The notes: a model not told the origin generated them from the letters alone. A DNA stretch of 64,000 nt from Lantana camara (GCA_037501455.1 CM074857.1:104131501-104195500), one strand, 5' to 3'. Counted from the stretch's first letter, positions 43,256 through 56,620 are shown. Program-made: numbers and translations.

Positions 43256-46086
43256 TCACGGGGCTGGAGCATCAGGCTCAGGAGGGGCAGTTGCGAGGGG
43301 AACCGGGGCCAACACATTAGCGTCAGAAGTTTGGGCCTCGCCGGGTTCCTCGGCATCCGCTACGTCCATGACGGTACCCTCGTCTTCTATCAGGAGAGGC
43401 TCGGGATCTACCCTGTTGGTAGCTATAAACTCTCTTTGAAGCGTTTCCACCAACTCCTGGTACTCAGGCTCCGCCAGATTCTCAGTAGGATCCTCCTCCT
43501 GGACCATTGGCTCGCAATTCTCGTCGAGATCCATGCGTAGACGAGCGTCGGATCGAGCGCTTTCAGGAGCCAGTCCCAACTTCACCATTTGCCCAATCGC
43601 CTTATGGAAGAAGCGTCGAGCGTTGTCAAAGCACTGGATGTTTGCTGCGAATACGAAAGCTTTGGAGCGCACGAACTTCTTCACCGCCTCCCAGGATACC
43701 TTCGCTTCCAAGCCCTGTACCTTACCTTGCAAGTCAGCAAATGCCTTGTTGGCTGCCTCGTTCCGACGAGTGCTTTCCGCCAGCTGCTCACCTAGCTCCC
43801 CATTTTGTGCCCTCAACTGGTCCCGCTCATCCTTCAGTTTCCTGTGACGCTCATTTAGGACCAGAAAGGCGTCATCAGATTTCCTCAAGTTTTCCTTCAG
43901 CTGAGCGTTTTCAAGGGTGGCGGAGTTCAGCTGAGCGCTGAGATTGTTGTAATCCTCCTGCAGCTGAACAGGGTCTGAAATGCGCAGCAACTTCTTGTAC
44001 TTGGCTTTACGCTCAGAATAGGCTTGCGCTCGCCCTTGCAAGTTTTTCAGCCTCGGGATTACCTCCTGGGAAGCCATAAACGAGGGTCAGAATCTGAACA
44101 TGGAAGGAAGAATAGGAGAATGTTGTAAAGGGGAAAATATACTTACCGTCAGAAGGGCATGGCAGGCATCGTCAGCAACGCGAGCGGCGTCGTGCTCGTT
44201 CAGCTTGTCATGATCGCCGGAAAATTGGAGTTTCCCAACGATGTCAGAGACAAGGTTGACGGAGTAGGCGCTCTTTTTTAGGAGCACCGGGCCCTCAGTC
44301 CGCTGGCGTTTATAACGGGAGTCGCCCTTGCAGCCTTTCTTCCAAAATTCTTCATCCTCGGAAGATGAAGTATCGCTGCCCTCACCACGGTGGCCCACGA
44401 CCACCTCTTTTCCCTTGTCGGAAATAGGGAGGGAGTCCGGCATCCTTTTCCTTTTTCCCTGGCGATCGGCCCGGAGAGCTTCGTGAATGCGGATAGGCTC
44501 CCCCGAGCGGTTCCGTGACCCGCTCGAACTCAATGAAATTGGGCCCACGGGGGCCGCCGGCAGAGGAAAGGCCTCTTGGGTACCCTCCACCGTCAGATCC
44601 TCGATAGGGCCCCTGTGGGGAGCCTCATTTCCTGTTCTCCCTCGAGCATTGTTTTGCCCTCGGCCCGCTCCTCGTCGGTTTACCCTCCCCCTCGGAGCAT
44701 TGGGAGGGCGATTTTGCTGCGGTTGCGGGTGTTGAGGATCCACTGCGGGTCCTTGGGCACCCAACATACGGGAAAGGGCTTCAGCATTCATGCCTTGGGA
44801 TAGTATTTGGATGCCTGCAAGTAAAGAGGAACGAGCGTCAGAAGATCGATTGTTTGGATCGTATAAACAAGAAAACAACGATCACTGTAAGTTAGAGAAC
44901 TATTCTAAAGGTTAGAGATGTTAGTTCCTAGAATCTAACCATCGAGGGCCATGAGGTCAGCTGGAGGGTTGAGTATCATGTCTGGGGGACAAGATAAACC
45001 ATAACGGAACAACACTCCCTCATTCTTCATCAAGGTCTCAGCCTTAATCCACTTCTTTTCAGCCCTCATCTCGAGGGCTAACCCCATCGCCCAGTCCTCA
45101 AAATCTTTATTCCTCATCCTTTCCCTAATCAAAGGACCCTCGCCATGAATCATCCATTGCCGATGAACTCCAAAAATTCCCCCAGGAGCCCCCACAAAAA
45201 AGTACTTTTCCTTCCAATGCTCGCCATAGGAGGAAGATGGAGAATCTATCATCTTAAAGCCTGATTTGGCCTGGACGTAGTAAAATCCGTCTGTAGGCGA
45301 CGAGCGTGGCGACCGGGCTACTTGTATCAAGCTGTCAAAGTTGACTATCGAGGGTGATTTGCCCAAGGCCCTCATCGTTATTATGAACGTGTTGATTAGG
45401 GCTATGCCATTGGGTAGAATTTGTGAAGGGCAAAGCCCTAGATGATGGTAAATGATGACGGCGTCGTGAGCGATCGGAAACCTCAGACCCCCAGCAAGAA
45501 CTGCATCCCAATAGACCGTCATCATCCCAGGTGGTGGTCGATTGGCCCTCTCCCCCTCCTCTGGAAGTCGCATGGGAAATACTGCCTCATCCCAATAAGC
45601 ATTCGCCCTCAACTCCTCCAAATCATCGAGCGTTAAGATGCTAGCGATCTCATCCGGTGATCTATCTGTTTGATGGCGATTATCTTGCCTCACACGAGTG
45701 GCAGGCTCCTTTCCCCTCCTTTGGCGCCTTCTTGAGGGCCCAGCTTCAAATTGACGCCCGGATGGCCCTGCTTCGCCCTCGGTGGCCGCCATGGCCACTG
45801 TAACCCTGTGATCCTGGGGTCGCGTGGCACTGTTCAAAACCGGGAACACTCTCTCCCCTTGTCTCTGCATCTCCATTACATTGTTCATCTCTTCAAAAAT
45901 ATCATCAACCCCTTCGTCTCCGACAGCGGCTGGAGCCTGGGCCACAGGGATCGCCATGGAAACCCCTTCACCCGGGGACACCCTAGCCAGAGGGACGGCT
46001 GTGGGAACATTGCCGTGAGGGGAAGAACTCCCCACCGACATCTCATCAATCTCTCTTACGTAGTCTTCAACGGGGTGTCCGGCCAT
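43256..46086 (-). CDS. Element F spliced antisense gene (874 codons, three exons), Tat-type aORF
   Basis: Read on the minus strand as 46086-44940, 44814-44147 and 44065-43256, the exons total 2,625 nt, exactly 875 codons including the stop. Intron 1 (44939-44815) ends TTACTTGCAG. Intron 2 (44146-44066) has donor ACG|GTAAGT and acceptor TTCCCAG|GAG. Each exon is open throughout and the frames join exactly. Exon 1 holds a conserved-looking block (YWDAVLAGGLRFPI, YHHLGLCPSQILPNG, about residues 195-240) that I associate with the 'putative gypsy-type transposon' family (PF04195). Exon 2 is low-complexity and basic. Exon 3 is largely coiled coil followed by an acidic, Pro/Ala-rich tail. Function is unknown. 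Antisense frames of this type are reported from Tat elements. Splicing is inferred from sequence only. Confidence 0.8.
44066..44146 (-). other. Intron 2 of the antisense gene (81 bp)
   Basis: Strong donor GTAAGT. Two acceptors are possible: TGTTCAG (puts the next exon out of frame) and TTCCCAG (keeps the frame). I chose the second because it restores one continuous reading frame. Confidence 0.65.
44815..44939 (-). other. Intron 1 of the antisense gene (125 bp)
   Basis: Donor G|GTTAGA is weak; acceptor CTTTACTTGCAG is strong. It contains in-frame stops, so splicing is required for the joined frame. Splicing creates a Gly codon across the junction. Confidence 0.65.
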
Positions 46087-46382
46087 GGTTGCTTTACGAT
46101 TTTTGAAGATGGGGTTTTTTCTTAGAAAACTCAGTCGAGTAGGGGAAGAATTCTTGGAGAAAATTCAGTGGCAGAAAGTGGCTCTTCACTCAAGGGTTTC
46201 ACTCACACAACCTAAAACTAATGTTAGCACGGGGAAAATAAGAAGAAGGGTAAGGAATTTTTACCTAAGATTTGAAGAGGAGAAATTCGCCGGAGCCTGT
46301 AGAACTGGCAAAGATTTCTTGCAATGGGTATGCTTGAAAGAGTTTGAATGCGTGAAAAAGGTCCCAAAGCCCTGCAAGCCCC

Positions 46383-46390
46383 TATTTATA
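46383..46390 (-). promoter_or_regulatory. TATA box for the antisense gene
   Basis: TATAAATA on the minus strand in the context CCTATAAATAGGGG, about 300 bp upstream of the antisense ATG at 46086. The context matches the F LTR TATA box (35389-35396), so it may be derived from or convergent with it. It suggests the antisense gene has its own promoter. Confidence 0.6.
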
Positions 46391-46689
46391 GGGAAGATTG
46401 TACATGGATTAGGGCTGAAAATTCAAAAACGCAATCATTTCCCGCCTAGGAAACCCCCCACTTTTGGTAACCGCCTCACGTCTCCCGGAGTGCACGCGCC
46501 CACGTACCCACTCAGCATTAAATGCGGACTTGACAACATTTAATGCGGTGTCAGTTTATGTCCGTTACAGAAGGCCAGCAGTCTCCTCGCTGGTAATGGC
46601 ATGGCCCTCGGATATTCAAAATTCAGGGTTCCTCCTTTATAAATTCTACAGTGTGCTCGAAGCGATACTACAGAATTTGGGGGGCAAAA

Positions 46690-47547
46690 TGATGAGGCCT
46701 AAAATCACTCTCAAATCAGAGCCGTCCACGTGTTGGCATGCCGCTGACTAAATCCCAGACGCTCGCCTTGAAGGGCTCGTGGGCCTTCCCAGCCCACTCA
46801 TTTGCAAGCTAGAATAGACCGTCAAGCCTCGGACGACTATTTGGGTAAAAGTCCAGAGTCGACGAGTCTGACGCTCGCGTCTCGGCCCTCAGGGTTACCC
46901 TTCACAGGGAAGCACCTACATGGGGGCCCCATGTTGACGCTCGGGATCTTGCCGCTCAAGGGTCATCTATCGTGGGGAGGCCATCCATACCCTCTTCGAG
47001 CGTCACCAATGCTCGTGCATGACCATGCTCCGCTGCGTTATATCTGATCCTCGGCAGAGGGAATCTTAGGCCCATCCCCCGCATCACCCTCGTCAACAAC
47101 CTCTGACACAAAGGTACTGTGCACCGTGCACCTGACACGCCGTCTCCTTTTCTGGAATGTCATTCTCACCCCACCAAAGGCTGCCGCGTGTTAGGGCAAC
47201 GCAGGTTTGGGACCACATGGTCAATTTACCCATTTACCCCCATCCCTAACATATAAATAGGGGAGAACACCTGCTCTCTCCCCCAAGTCATCTTCTTCAC
47301 AGAAGATACCACGTAACTGAACTGGGCATCATTTTCCTCTGCATCTTCATCTTCTCCGAAGCTTCATACATCCCACCATTTTCTGCACCCTTGCTGCACG
47401 ATCTCTTGGTGTTATCCTAGCTGGAAGAACCCACGCACAAAAGGAAACCCAGTTCCTGAGGCTCTTACGCCTGTGATGGTCTTCCCTTCTTTAAACAAAT
47501 CTCAAAGTGTTGTTGCATTTTAGGAAACCCACTTTCCTGCACCATCA
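46690..47547 (+). repeat. 3' LTR of element F
   Basis: 858 bp. About six single-base differences from the 5' LTR were noticed (for example near 46833, 46957, 47040, 47082, 47450 and 47469). Confidence 0.93.
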
Positions 47548-49725
47548 GGTATAGCGTAATATTTCAAAAAATTTCGCCATAACCTCGTTATCAAAATATT
47601 TCTAAAATATTTTAATAAGTAGCGGAACAAATCGGGCAGCATAAATCTAATATATACAGGCATCGATAACATAATTTTAAATCACATAGCATATAATCTC
47701 AATATGCAAATAATAATTTTGGCAGCACAACGGTATTACCGTACTGCAAAATATGGCTATCAATGACACTTTTCCAGCACCTCGATTTTCTCGTGAAACC
47801 GGCAGAACTTCCCCGTAATATCCCCGATTAAGAAATTGGAGTGTGGGCTCCGACAGTATTTCGCTAAATACTTTGAGAAAATATTTTTTAGAAAAACTCT
47901 TTTTTCTAAAACTAGAAAATCCCTATTTTCTAATAATTAAGTGGATTATATATTAATTATATAACCACCTAATTAATTAATTAATCCTTAATAAAAGAAT
48001 TAATTAAATAATGAAGATAGAGAGAGAGCCGAATGGCTTTTAGAACTGAAAATTGAATCTGAAAGTTGCATATAAAAAATGGGACTGCATACCCCCATTT
48101 ATAGCTATGAAAATGGGATACCCGAGTCCTTTTTTAATTTTATGTCGTAGCTCCCAAGTCCGGACAACCAATCAGAGCACAGCAGAATGTAGTGCACTCC
48201 AAGCCAAGCTCAGCCGCGCCGAGCAAGCGCCCAACGGAGTCGCCACGCGCCGCCCATGTGGTTGTTGTGTGCTTGGCGCGAGCAGCTGCCACGTGGCAGA
48301 CCTGTCCGGCCCAACCGGACGATTCAAACACTGGATCGGTTCATCGATGAACCAATCGGTTCAACTGGGCTGGCCCTCCGTTGACATGGCGAATTCTGAT
48401 TCGTCCACGTGTCCGGGTCTGGCAATCTTTGACCCGACCCTGCTCGGACCGTTAACCCGTCAGCAATTTGACCCGATCCGTTCCAGGTCCAATCTGGTCC
48501 GTTGACCGTGCGTGACTTGCCACGATCGTGCCCGTCCACATGTCGCGCCATGCGATGCCCAGTTAGCGCCACTTGGCCGCTGACTCGCTGACGTGGCATG
48601 ACACGTCACCTGCCACATCAGCAAAAATTTTTTGTTTTTTCGGAAAAATTTTATTTTCTCCAAAATAAAATTTCGGGCATTTTCAACTCTTTGGAATTTA
48701 ATTTATTTTCTCAAAATAAATTACTTGACTATTTTCAAACTCTTTGAAAGATTATGTCCTCTCTCGTTTTAATGTTTTCTCTTTGATCTTCGTTGGGGCT
48801 TGCGGGGGGACCTGCAGGACTAATTAATTTTAGCCCGAACGGGTCAATCTATTATCATCCCATGATAATTATTGATTATCGTTTAACAATATTTAATTCC
48901 ACTAAATAAATATTATTGAACTCTAAAATTAATTAAATTATTCACGAATTTCTCGGTCTAGAATAACTTTGCATTTTACTCCTCTGTACAGATATCCATG
49001 AAAAATAAATCAATACCACTATCATTTATTTGTCACTTCCAATCTGAAATTTTTTGATTCGCCTTAAGTCCAAATTCCCTGTATGTGAAACACATTCAAC
49101 ATACAACCTCGGTGACGCACACACGAAGTACTTTGACCAAAGTTTTATTTGAACTTTTGCAAATCTATTTCAGGGATATCTTTTAACCTTCCAGCAAGGC
49201 TACACATTTCTCGATCAATATTTCTCTTTAGCACATTTCGTGCAATCACCGAACGTACAAAGTATTTTGGCCACCCGTTACCGAGACCTCACTTCTGAGT
49301 ACATCACAGTGATTAACACTACATGCCTAAAGTAGAAACACTGCCAGGATTAAGAGTCTAATGCCTCCGAGATTTTGTTCATTTTACATAGCAATATAAA
49401 ATGAACAATCACAGTGGTCCAGTTCGATGTTTCCAATCTCATTGAAAATCATCAATGTGTTATAATTGGAAACTCCATTTTCCTATGACGAAAGACTAAT
49501 CATCTTATATAACACATTATAGTCTCGATAAGAATATTTTCTTATCATACTGACTAGAACTTTAATGACACGTGACTTCTAGTATTTAAAGTCTTTTCCT
49601 ATGAAATATATTTCATATAAAAATACCATCACACGTCATTAATTATTAAATTTGTAAAATACTCATAACTTGCGATAATTTCAGTTTTATTAATCCAAAA
49701 TATTTACAATATAATTAGATTTTCA

Positions 49726-50729
49726 CAAGTCAAATGTTGTGGCTGACTTTCACTCTTTGTCAACTTCAGCTACTTACAACAGCTTTGCACAGTATTTTGC
49801 GTCTCAAGAAGTGTAATCATCATACTTAGGAACTCTAAAGAATATTTGCCTTGAATAGTGTGCCAAAGTTGAGATTACCAAGCATATAGCAAGGGTTATG
49901 AAGAGGGAAGCATTATTCAGCCTTCCTCCTGAAGAAGCAGTCACGTAGCAGCTGAAGCAGCTCCAGAAACAGCAGAAAACAGGGGACTTCTCCCCTGTTA
50001 TGATCAGCTAACATTTCCTTTCCCTTTTCTTCTCTTTCTTGCTAGAATTTATGCATAGATTGTGAAGTTATTGATCAATCTTTAGAAGACAATCTTTGTC
50101 AGCTTAATTTCAGTTCTTAAATAGTTTATTATTTGATCTTTTTGTAAGAATGTACAGCAGCTAAGTCCCCTTTTATCCTAGTGAAGTTGTTTCTTTGGTT
50201 CATGCTTTGGATTTGTGAGGTCTAAATGAGTTTATGTAGCTTTAATTTCTCGGTATCTGTATGTATCTTGAACGTATGGTTTGAACATGTCTTTGAGATG
50301 ATTTTCTGATCAATCATTATCTTGATACTTGTTCTACTTGACTGCACAAATACTTGATCCGTAATTATCATGTAAATGTGCCTAAGAGTTACACATCATT
50401 GAAGGCTTACCACCATGTTTGCTTGATAGTGATGAGAAGCATGTATAATGACTTAAACATTCCAAGCTTCTTGAGTTTGTTGGTTAGGATTGGTGTCCTT
50501 TTCATGATTAATGGTGTCACAAAGTTAAATCTTAGGATCGTATCTTTAAGACTGCTTTTGTGATAAGAAGATGGTTAATGAGCTTCTCATAATCATTGTA
50601 AAAATAAGAAAGGACTAGGGTGTGCAGAGCTTGTTGTCCACCCCAGCCAATCTACCAAGAAATTGAGGCTGAATATTGCATCAATGATCGACCCAATGGC
50701 ATGAATTATAAGAACAACTTGGCTAGGAT
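49726..50729 (+). other. Unassigned segment; possible first part of element G's 5' LTR
   Basis: The sequence from the end of the third A-type LTR to the target site of element D is not similar to any other part of the window. If element D is removed it joins 59643-59896, which ends TCGGCAACCATCA just before element G's primer site. A long terminal repeat of about 1.26 kb would fit an Athila-type element. Two short frames (near 49735-49815 and 49905-50010) look protein-like but match nothing I recognise. G's 3' LTR lies outside the window, so this stays unproven; a host gene 3' fragment is the alternative. Confidence 0.4.
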
Positions 50730-50734
50730 AATCT

Positions 50735-52921
50735 TGCTGGGACGGTGGGCCCAGAACAGTAGCGGTCCGGGACCACACTTTAAAATTTTTATTATAATAC
50801 AAGTATTAAAATATTTCAAAAACATTTTAATACAATAGCGGAAGACTTAGCCGGATCTACTCAAATATATACATGCAATTGATAATAAATTTTAAATCAC
50901 TTAAGCAGATAAATATCTAACATGCAATTAACACTTAAAAGCACATAATTTATCATGCTTAAAATACAATAACTGAAAAATATTACCGTACTGCAAACAT
51001 GGCTATCTAACGGCATTTTTCCAGCTCCTTTCTCGTTCGTGAGACCGGCAGAGCTTCCCCGCAATATCCCCGACTCGACCCTCGGAGTGTGGGCTCCGCG
51101 AGTATTTCCCTAAATACTCGAGAAAATATTTTCTAGAAAAATCATTTTTCTAGACTAGAAAATTCCCTAATTTTCTAATAATTAAGCGGATTATATATTA
51201 ATTATATAACCACCTAATTATATATTAATTAATCCCTTAATTAGGGATCAATTAATTTGAGAGAGGAGAGCTCTCTCTAAAGCCAAAGTTGGCTGAAAAT
51301 TGGAATGAGAAAATATGGCAAGGGGGTCAGCTATTTATAGGCAAAAACCGGAGGGCATTTTGGTCATTTTAGGCATAAAATTGAGGGGTATTTTCGTCAT
51401 TTGTACAACCGCGTACCGGCCGGCCAATTAGATCACGCCACGTGGTAGATCTCTCCGACGCGGACACAACGCCGCCAACCACGCGCCGCCACAAGTCGGC
51501 CAAGTGGTTGGCGAGTGTTCATGCACGCACACTCCATCAGATCGCGACACGTGGCCGGGTCGGTCCGAACCGGACCCGGCCTGACCGACCCTATCCGCGA
51601 CCCTACCCTTTTAACCCGGGTTCGACCCGCTTGACCGACCCGTTGTCTGACCCGGTTTCTCAATCCGTTGACTATGCAGTCAACTTAATCCGGGCCGGTG
51701 GTACACGCTGACGCGGCTCAATCTGAGCCGTCCACGTGTCACACACGTGGTGCTGTCACTTGGGCCCCACTCTGCTGACGTGGCGTGACACGTCAGTGCC
51801 ACGTCACCTGCCACGTCAGCATCGAATTTTTTTTTTAAAATTTAAAATTTTATGTTCTCCAAAATAAAATTCTGGGCATTTCCAACTCTTTGGAACTTTA
51901 ATTTATTTTCTGAAAATAAATCCCTTGACTATTTTTTTTCAAACACTTTGAAAAATTCGTTTCTCTTTCTCCTTTTAATATTTTCTCTTTGGGTTTTCAA
52001 TTTGGGGCTTGCAGGGGGACCTGCAGGACTAATTAATTTTAGCTCCAAACGGATTAATATATTATCATCTCATAATAATAATTAATTACCATTTAACAAT
52101 ATTTAATTCCACTAAATAAATATTGTTGCACTCTAAAATTAATTAAATTATTCACGAATTTCTCGATCTAGAATAATTTCGCATTTTACTCCTCCGTGTA
52201 GATATCCTACTATCATTTATTTTTCATCTCTAATTTGAAATTTATTGATTCGTCTTAAGTTCAAATTCTCTGTATGTGAAACACATTCAACATACAACTT
52301 CGGTGACGTTATCACGCGAAGTTCTTTGGCCAAAGTCTTAATTCGAACTTTTGCAAATCTATTTCAAGGATATCTTTTACCTTCCAGCAAGGCCACAGAT
52401 TCCTCGATGAATATAACTCTTTAGCACATTTCATGTTGTCACCGAATCATACAAAGTATTTTGGCCACCCGTTACCGAGACCTCACTTCGAGTATGTTAC
52501 AGTGCCTAACACTACATGCCCAAAGCCGAAATATTATCAGGATTAAGAGTACAATGCTTCCTGAGATTTTATTCATTTAGATAGCAGTATAAAATGAATT
52601 ATCTCAGTGGTCTAGTTCGATGTTTCCAATCCTATTGAAAATCATCAACGTGTTATAATTGGAATCACCATTCCCTATGACGAAAGACTAATCATCTTAT
52701 ATAACCACGTTATAGTCTTGATAAGAACATATTCTTATCTTGCCGACTAGAACTTTAATGACACGTGATTTCGGTATTCAAAGTCTTTTCCTATGAAACA
52801 CATTTCATATAAGAATACCATCACACGTCATTAATTATTAATATGTGAAATACTCATAACTTGCTTTAAATTCAGTTTAATTAATTCAACAAATTGAATT
52901 TTGAGGGCACTATTCCCAATA
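50735..52921 (-). repeat. Left (3') LTR of element D, full length
   Basis: 2,187 bp, TGCTGGG to CCCAATA (the other LTR ends CCCAACA). It keeps 51942-52314, which the right LTR has lost. ACGT-core motifs lie at about 51715-51825. Confidence 0.9.
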
Positions 52922-55900
52922 ATCTCCCACTTGCCCTAAATTCAATTTGGCCATACATCTAAGTCTTATCCCTTCCAAATGAGTGTCAAAACTCGTTTTG
53001 CACTCTTTTACGCCAATACTTTAGTGAAGGAATCTTTTAGGCGTTTCTCTGAGCCAACAACTAGGAAATTATGAAACCAATACATCTAACTGGTTGCTTC
53101 TCAAGCTGCCATGTATTTGACTTTCATGGTGGTGTAAGCAATACAAGTCTGCTTAACATTCTCCAATTAACGATTGCTCTTTCTAGAGTAAACATCTATT
53201 CTGATGTCAAACATCTAGAATACAAATCAGATTGTAAATCCCAATCTCTATACTCTATTGAAATAAGCTCACCACTGTGGTAGACAAACATATAATCTCA
53301 CGTTCTTCTCAAGTACTCCAATATATACTTTCACTACTACCCACTGTCAGATTCTATGGTTTGACTAATATCTGCTGACTTAGACCTATTTTATAATAGA
53401 CATCTGGCCCTGTACATAATATGACATACATAAAGCTTCCGCTGCGGAACTCTAATCATGTCTTCTATCTTTTCAGTTGTCTCGGGACACAAATCCCGAG
53501 ATAGATAAATTCCATATCTAAAAGGTAATGAACCTTTCTTGGAATTTGTCATATTATACCTTACCAGCATCTTATCTATATATGCTTCTTGTGATAAACC
53601 AATCTCCTTATTCCTATGATCACAACAAAATTCTGATCCTTGGAATATTATTGGTCTCACTTAGGTCTTTATTTGTCAAATAAATTTGACAATCGAATCT
53701 TGACTACTAACAAAATTCTTGCATCATTCCCAATGAGCAGAATATTAATTACATACAAAGTGAAAATATTACAACGTTATTATGATGTCATTTTGGACAC
53801 TTGATGGTTCATCAGGCAATTATACAAATCCAAAGAATTTAAATTGCCTTATAATTCTGATGCTCCATAATCTAGACGCTTGCTTAAGATCATAAATCGA
53901 TTTATTAAGCTTGCATTATATGCACCTGATTTCTGGCTGTGAAGCCTTCAGGTTGTACCATGTATCTCTTTTTCTTGAAATTGCCCATTCAAGAACATAG
54001 TCTTTAAATCCATTTATCCAATCTCATAATTAAATGAGATAAAATGGAGATGAGAGTTCTTATGGACTTAAGCCCTGCTATAGGCGAGAAGATCTCATAA
54101 ATGATTTCTTCTTTCTGGATAAATCCCGTACCATAAGCTTTGCTCTAAAGTCTCTACTTTTTCATCCATTCTCTCTTTTTATTTTCTTGTAGAACCCAAT
54201 TTCATCTAATGGGTTTAATGCCTTCAGGTGCCTCTACAAGTTCAAGACTTTGTTAGAATATAGAGATTCTAACTTAGATTCCATGGCTTTTGACCAAACG
54301 GTCAGCGTCTATATCATCCACTGCTTCATTACACGTGATAGAATCAGATACGTTAGATTCAACCACTTGGGTTAATCTTAGGTACCTTGTCAGGTGTCCT
54401 GACAATCCTCCCACTACAATGATGCTCTCGTGTACACGTCTCTACATCACATGTTGTATTTGGTACATCACATGTATCTAATACATTTTCAGTTATCACG
54501 GGTTTATGGAAATCAGTATCAAATACAGTTATTTTTCTTTTAACACTGTTTTGCTTCCACCCTTTGTGATTAACTATGTAATCATCATTGAAATATTCAC
54601 AAACATCTTTTGTGATTTCTCAAATTATAAAATATATCACCTCTTGTTCTTCTAGGGTAACCTTAGAACAAGTAAACCTTTGTTCTTTATTCTAACTTGT
54701 CAGTATCCATCTTTAACTCGTGGACCAGGCTACCTCAAATCAGAAGATAAGAGATACAGGGTTTTGACCCCAACTATAGATCCATCAGTGTTTTAGGAAC
54801 TGACTTAGATAGAACTAGGTTCAGTGTATTTGTTGTTTTGAGTGCAAGACTCCAAAACAAACTTCGTAGGGTAGCATGACTCTTCATGAATCTTACCATC
54901 ATTATCAGAATTCTATTTCTCCTTTTCTGCAATACATCCTTGCTAAGACGTATCTTATACAGATAGTTGAGATCTAATCTCATTTGAGAAATTCTATTTA
55001 ACTTAGATACTTATCACTACTTCAATCTAATCGAAGTGCCTTGATATGTCTTCTAATTTGACTCTTTAACTTTAGTCTTACATTCTTTGAACTCTTCAAA
55101 AATGCTGACTTAAGTCTCATCAAATAAACATATTTGTATCTAGAGTAATCATTCAAACGAATGATGAAATATCCAAAACTTCCTCTTGATTGAATAATCA
55201 TAGGATCACATATCCGTATGAACTGACACAAGCAACTTCATGGCATAAATACCTTTTGTCTCAAAAGGAACTTTCTTGTTCAATTTACTTTTCTAAACAG
55301 GGTCCGCAGACTGACAGTTGTCAAGTTTAAAAGATTCGACAATCAGTCTTTGGATCTTATTCGGATAAAAGTGACCAAGTCATTGATGCCACGTAGAAGT
55401 TTTTCCTCTTAGATGGTAAGTCAAGCTTCTTAATGTTAAACTTAAATTAGGGTTTTTCATTGAGGTATAAAAGACCATCTTTTATTGTGCCAGAGCAAAT
55501 AAACCTTTTATTTTGCTTAACGGTAACCCTTTGTTCAAAACAAACAGTTAAACCACTAGTTATCAAATAACTTACAAAAATCAAATTTCTGTATGTATGG
55601 CACGTATAATATAAAAACCCTATTGCCAAAATACGACTCTATAGTCCTTACTGCTAATATAATTAGACTTGTATTATCCTCGAGCAGTAGTTGTGTGTTA
55701 GCCGTTTTTCAAACTTCCTGGTTAGTTTGAATCTTCTCAACGAATTACAAATATGATTAGCTGATCTCAAGTTCACACACCAGGATTCTGGTGAATTTCC
55801 AACTAAACATACTTTCAACGGGTAAGACATCTTCATATCTTATCTAAACGGCATAACAAACAGACAAACTAAGTATTTTAGATAATTTCCTTTTCCAATA

Positions 55901-56620
55901 CCCGTTACCACCGAAATAGAAACACTTTTCCATTGTCGGATTTGACCTTCTATTTCTGAACCTTAGATTAGGAATTTTTCCTTTTTCTTTCTTCCACTTA
56001 TTGGCTTTCTAGGCCGTGGAATTGATGTATGATTAAAGAGAACTTTTCCCATAGTCTATATCACCCTTTCTGCCATATTGAGGTCGTTCATTGGTTTTTC
56101 AAAAACATATAAAATTAATCTTGAACGTTCAAATAACTTAGGCAGAGAGTATAGGATCGTATCCTATCTATTAAGATTGTCTCTTTAAGCATGGAGGCTT
56201 TCAATCTCGTTCAGATTAGTTATCATATCATAATATGATTCTGAATCGGTGATCCTTCAAACATCTTTATAACTAACAACCTTCTTATTGGCTCGTACCT
56301 TCGTACGATTCTGTCTTCAAAATATGTTCTTATCAGTAGACATCTCATGCGTCTGATGCTCAAGAACTTTTAAGACAGATGTCAGGATATAAGACTAGCC
56401 AGATCATCACACTTGATCCATTTAGAATAAGCGTCTTTCTAATCCTGACTGGTTGTAGTTTTCAAAATTTTCGGATAAGGTTCAGTGAGTACGTAAACTT
56501 TCGTGTCTCAACACGATGTCAAGATTCATTTCCTAGTCAGCATAGTTGAACCCTTACTAGCCTATTTCCTTAAAGACAAATAGTTTGGAGTGGGCTAAGA
56601 GAGATCGTAATTATAAAACT
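52922..56620 (-). pseudogene. Element D gag-pol, heavily decayed
   Basis: Islands of copia homology on the minus strand keep the order of element A: gag near 56050-56600; a broken zinc knuckle near 55890-55930 (second Cys now Phe, His now Tyr, last Cys now Leu); integrase zinc and core at about 54770-55430 (DYSRYKYVYLM, KALRLD, SHATLRSLFW); RT/RNase H at about 53100-54060 (GLSQEAYIDKMLVRYN). No open piece exceeds about 90 codons, and no complete catalytic triad could be read. It cannot encode functional enzymes. Confidence 0.88.

Larger units (their letters stand above)
34827..47547 (+). mobile_element. Element F: Tat-like Ty3 LTR retrotransposon with antisense gene, 12.7 kb
   Basis: Two 858-bp LTRs (34827-35684 and 46690-47547) with about six differences by eye flank a complete structure: primer site, gag, protease, RT, RNase H, integrase, an 87-bp tandem repeat, an antisense gene, and the polypurine tract TTGGGGGGCAAAA before the 3' LTR. 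The target duplication GGTAT is at 34822-34826 and 47548-47552. Protease-RT-RNase H-integrase order is Ty3 type, and there is no chromodomain after integrase. Extra antisense frames and tandem repeats between pol and the 3' LTR are known from the plant Tat lineage. Gag-pol has three stops, so it is not autonomous as it stands. Confidence 0.93.
34791..49725 (-). repeat. Third A-type LTR (solo or remnant), split by element F
   Basis: 34791-34826 matches the start of element A's LTR and 47553-49725 matches the rest, about 2,209 bp in all. The terminal ~16 bp (GGGCATTAATCCCAACA in A) are missing; similarity ends at ATTTTCA near 49725. No target duplication or internal sequence was found. It is either a solo LTR trimmed at one end or the remnant of a larger element. 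Confidence 0.75.

Noticed and set aside
34827..47547. Possibility that F is an intact autonomous element
   Set aside because: Three in-frame stops separate gag, RT, RNase H and integrase, so full polyprotein synthesis is not expected without readthrough of all three.
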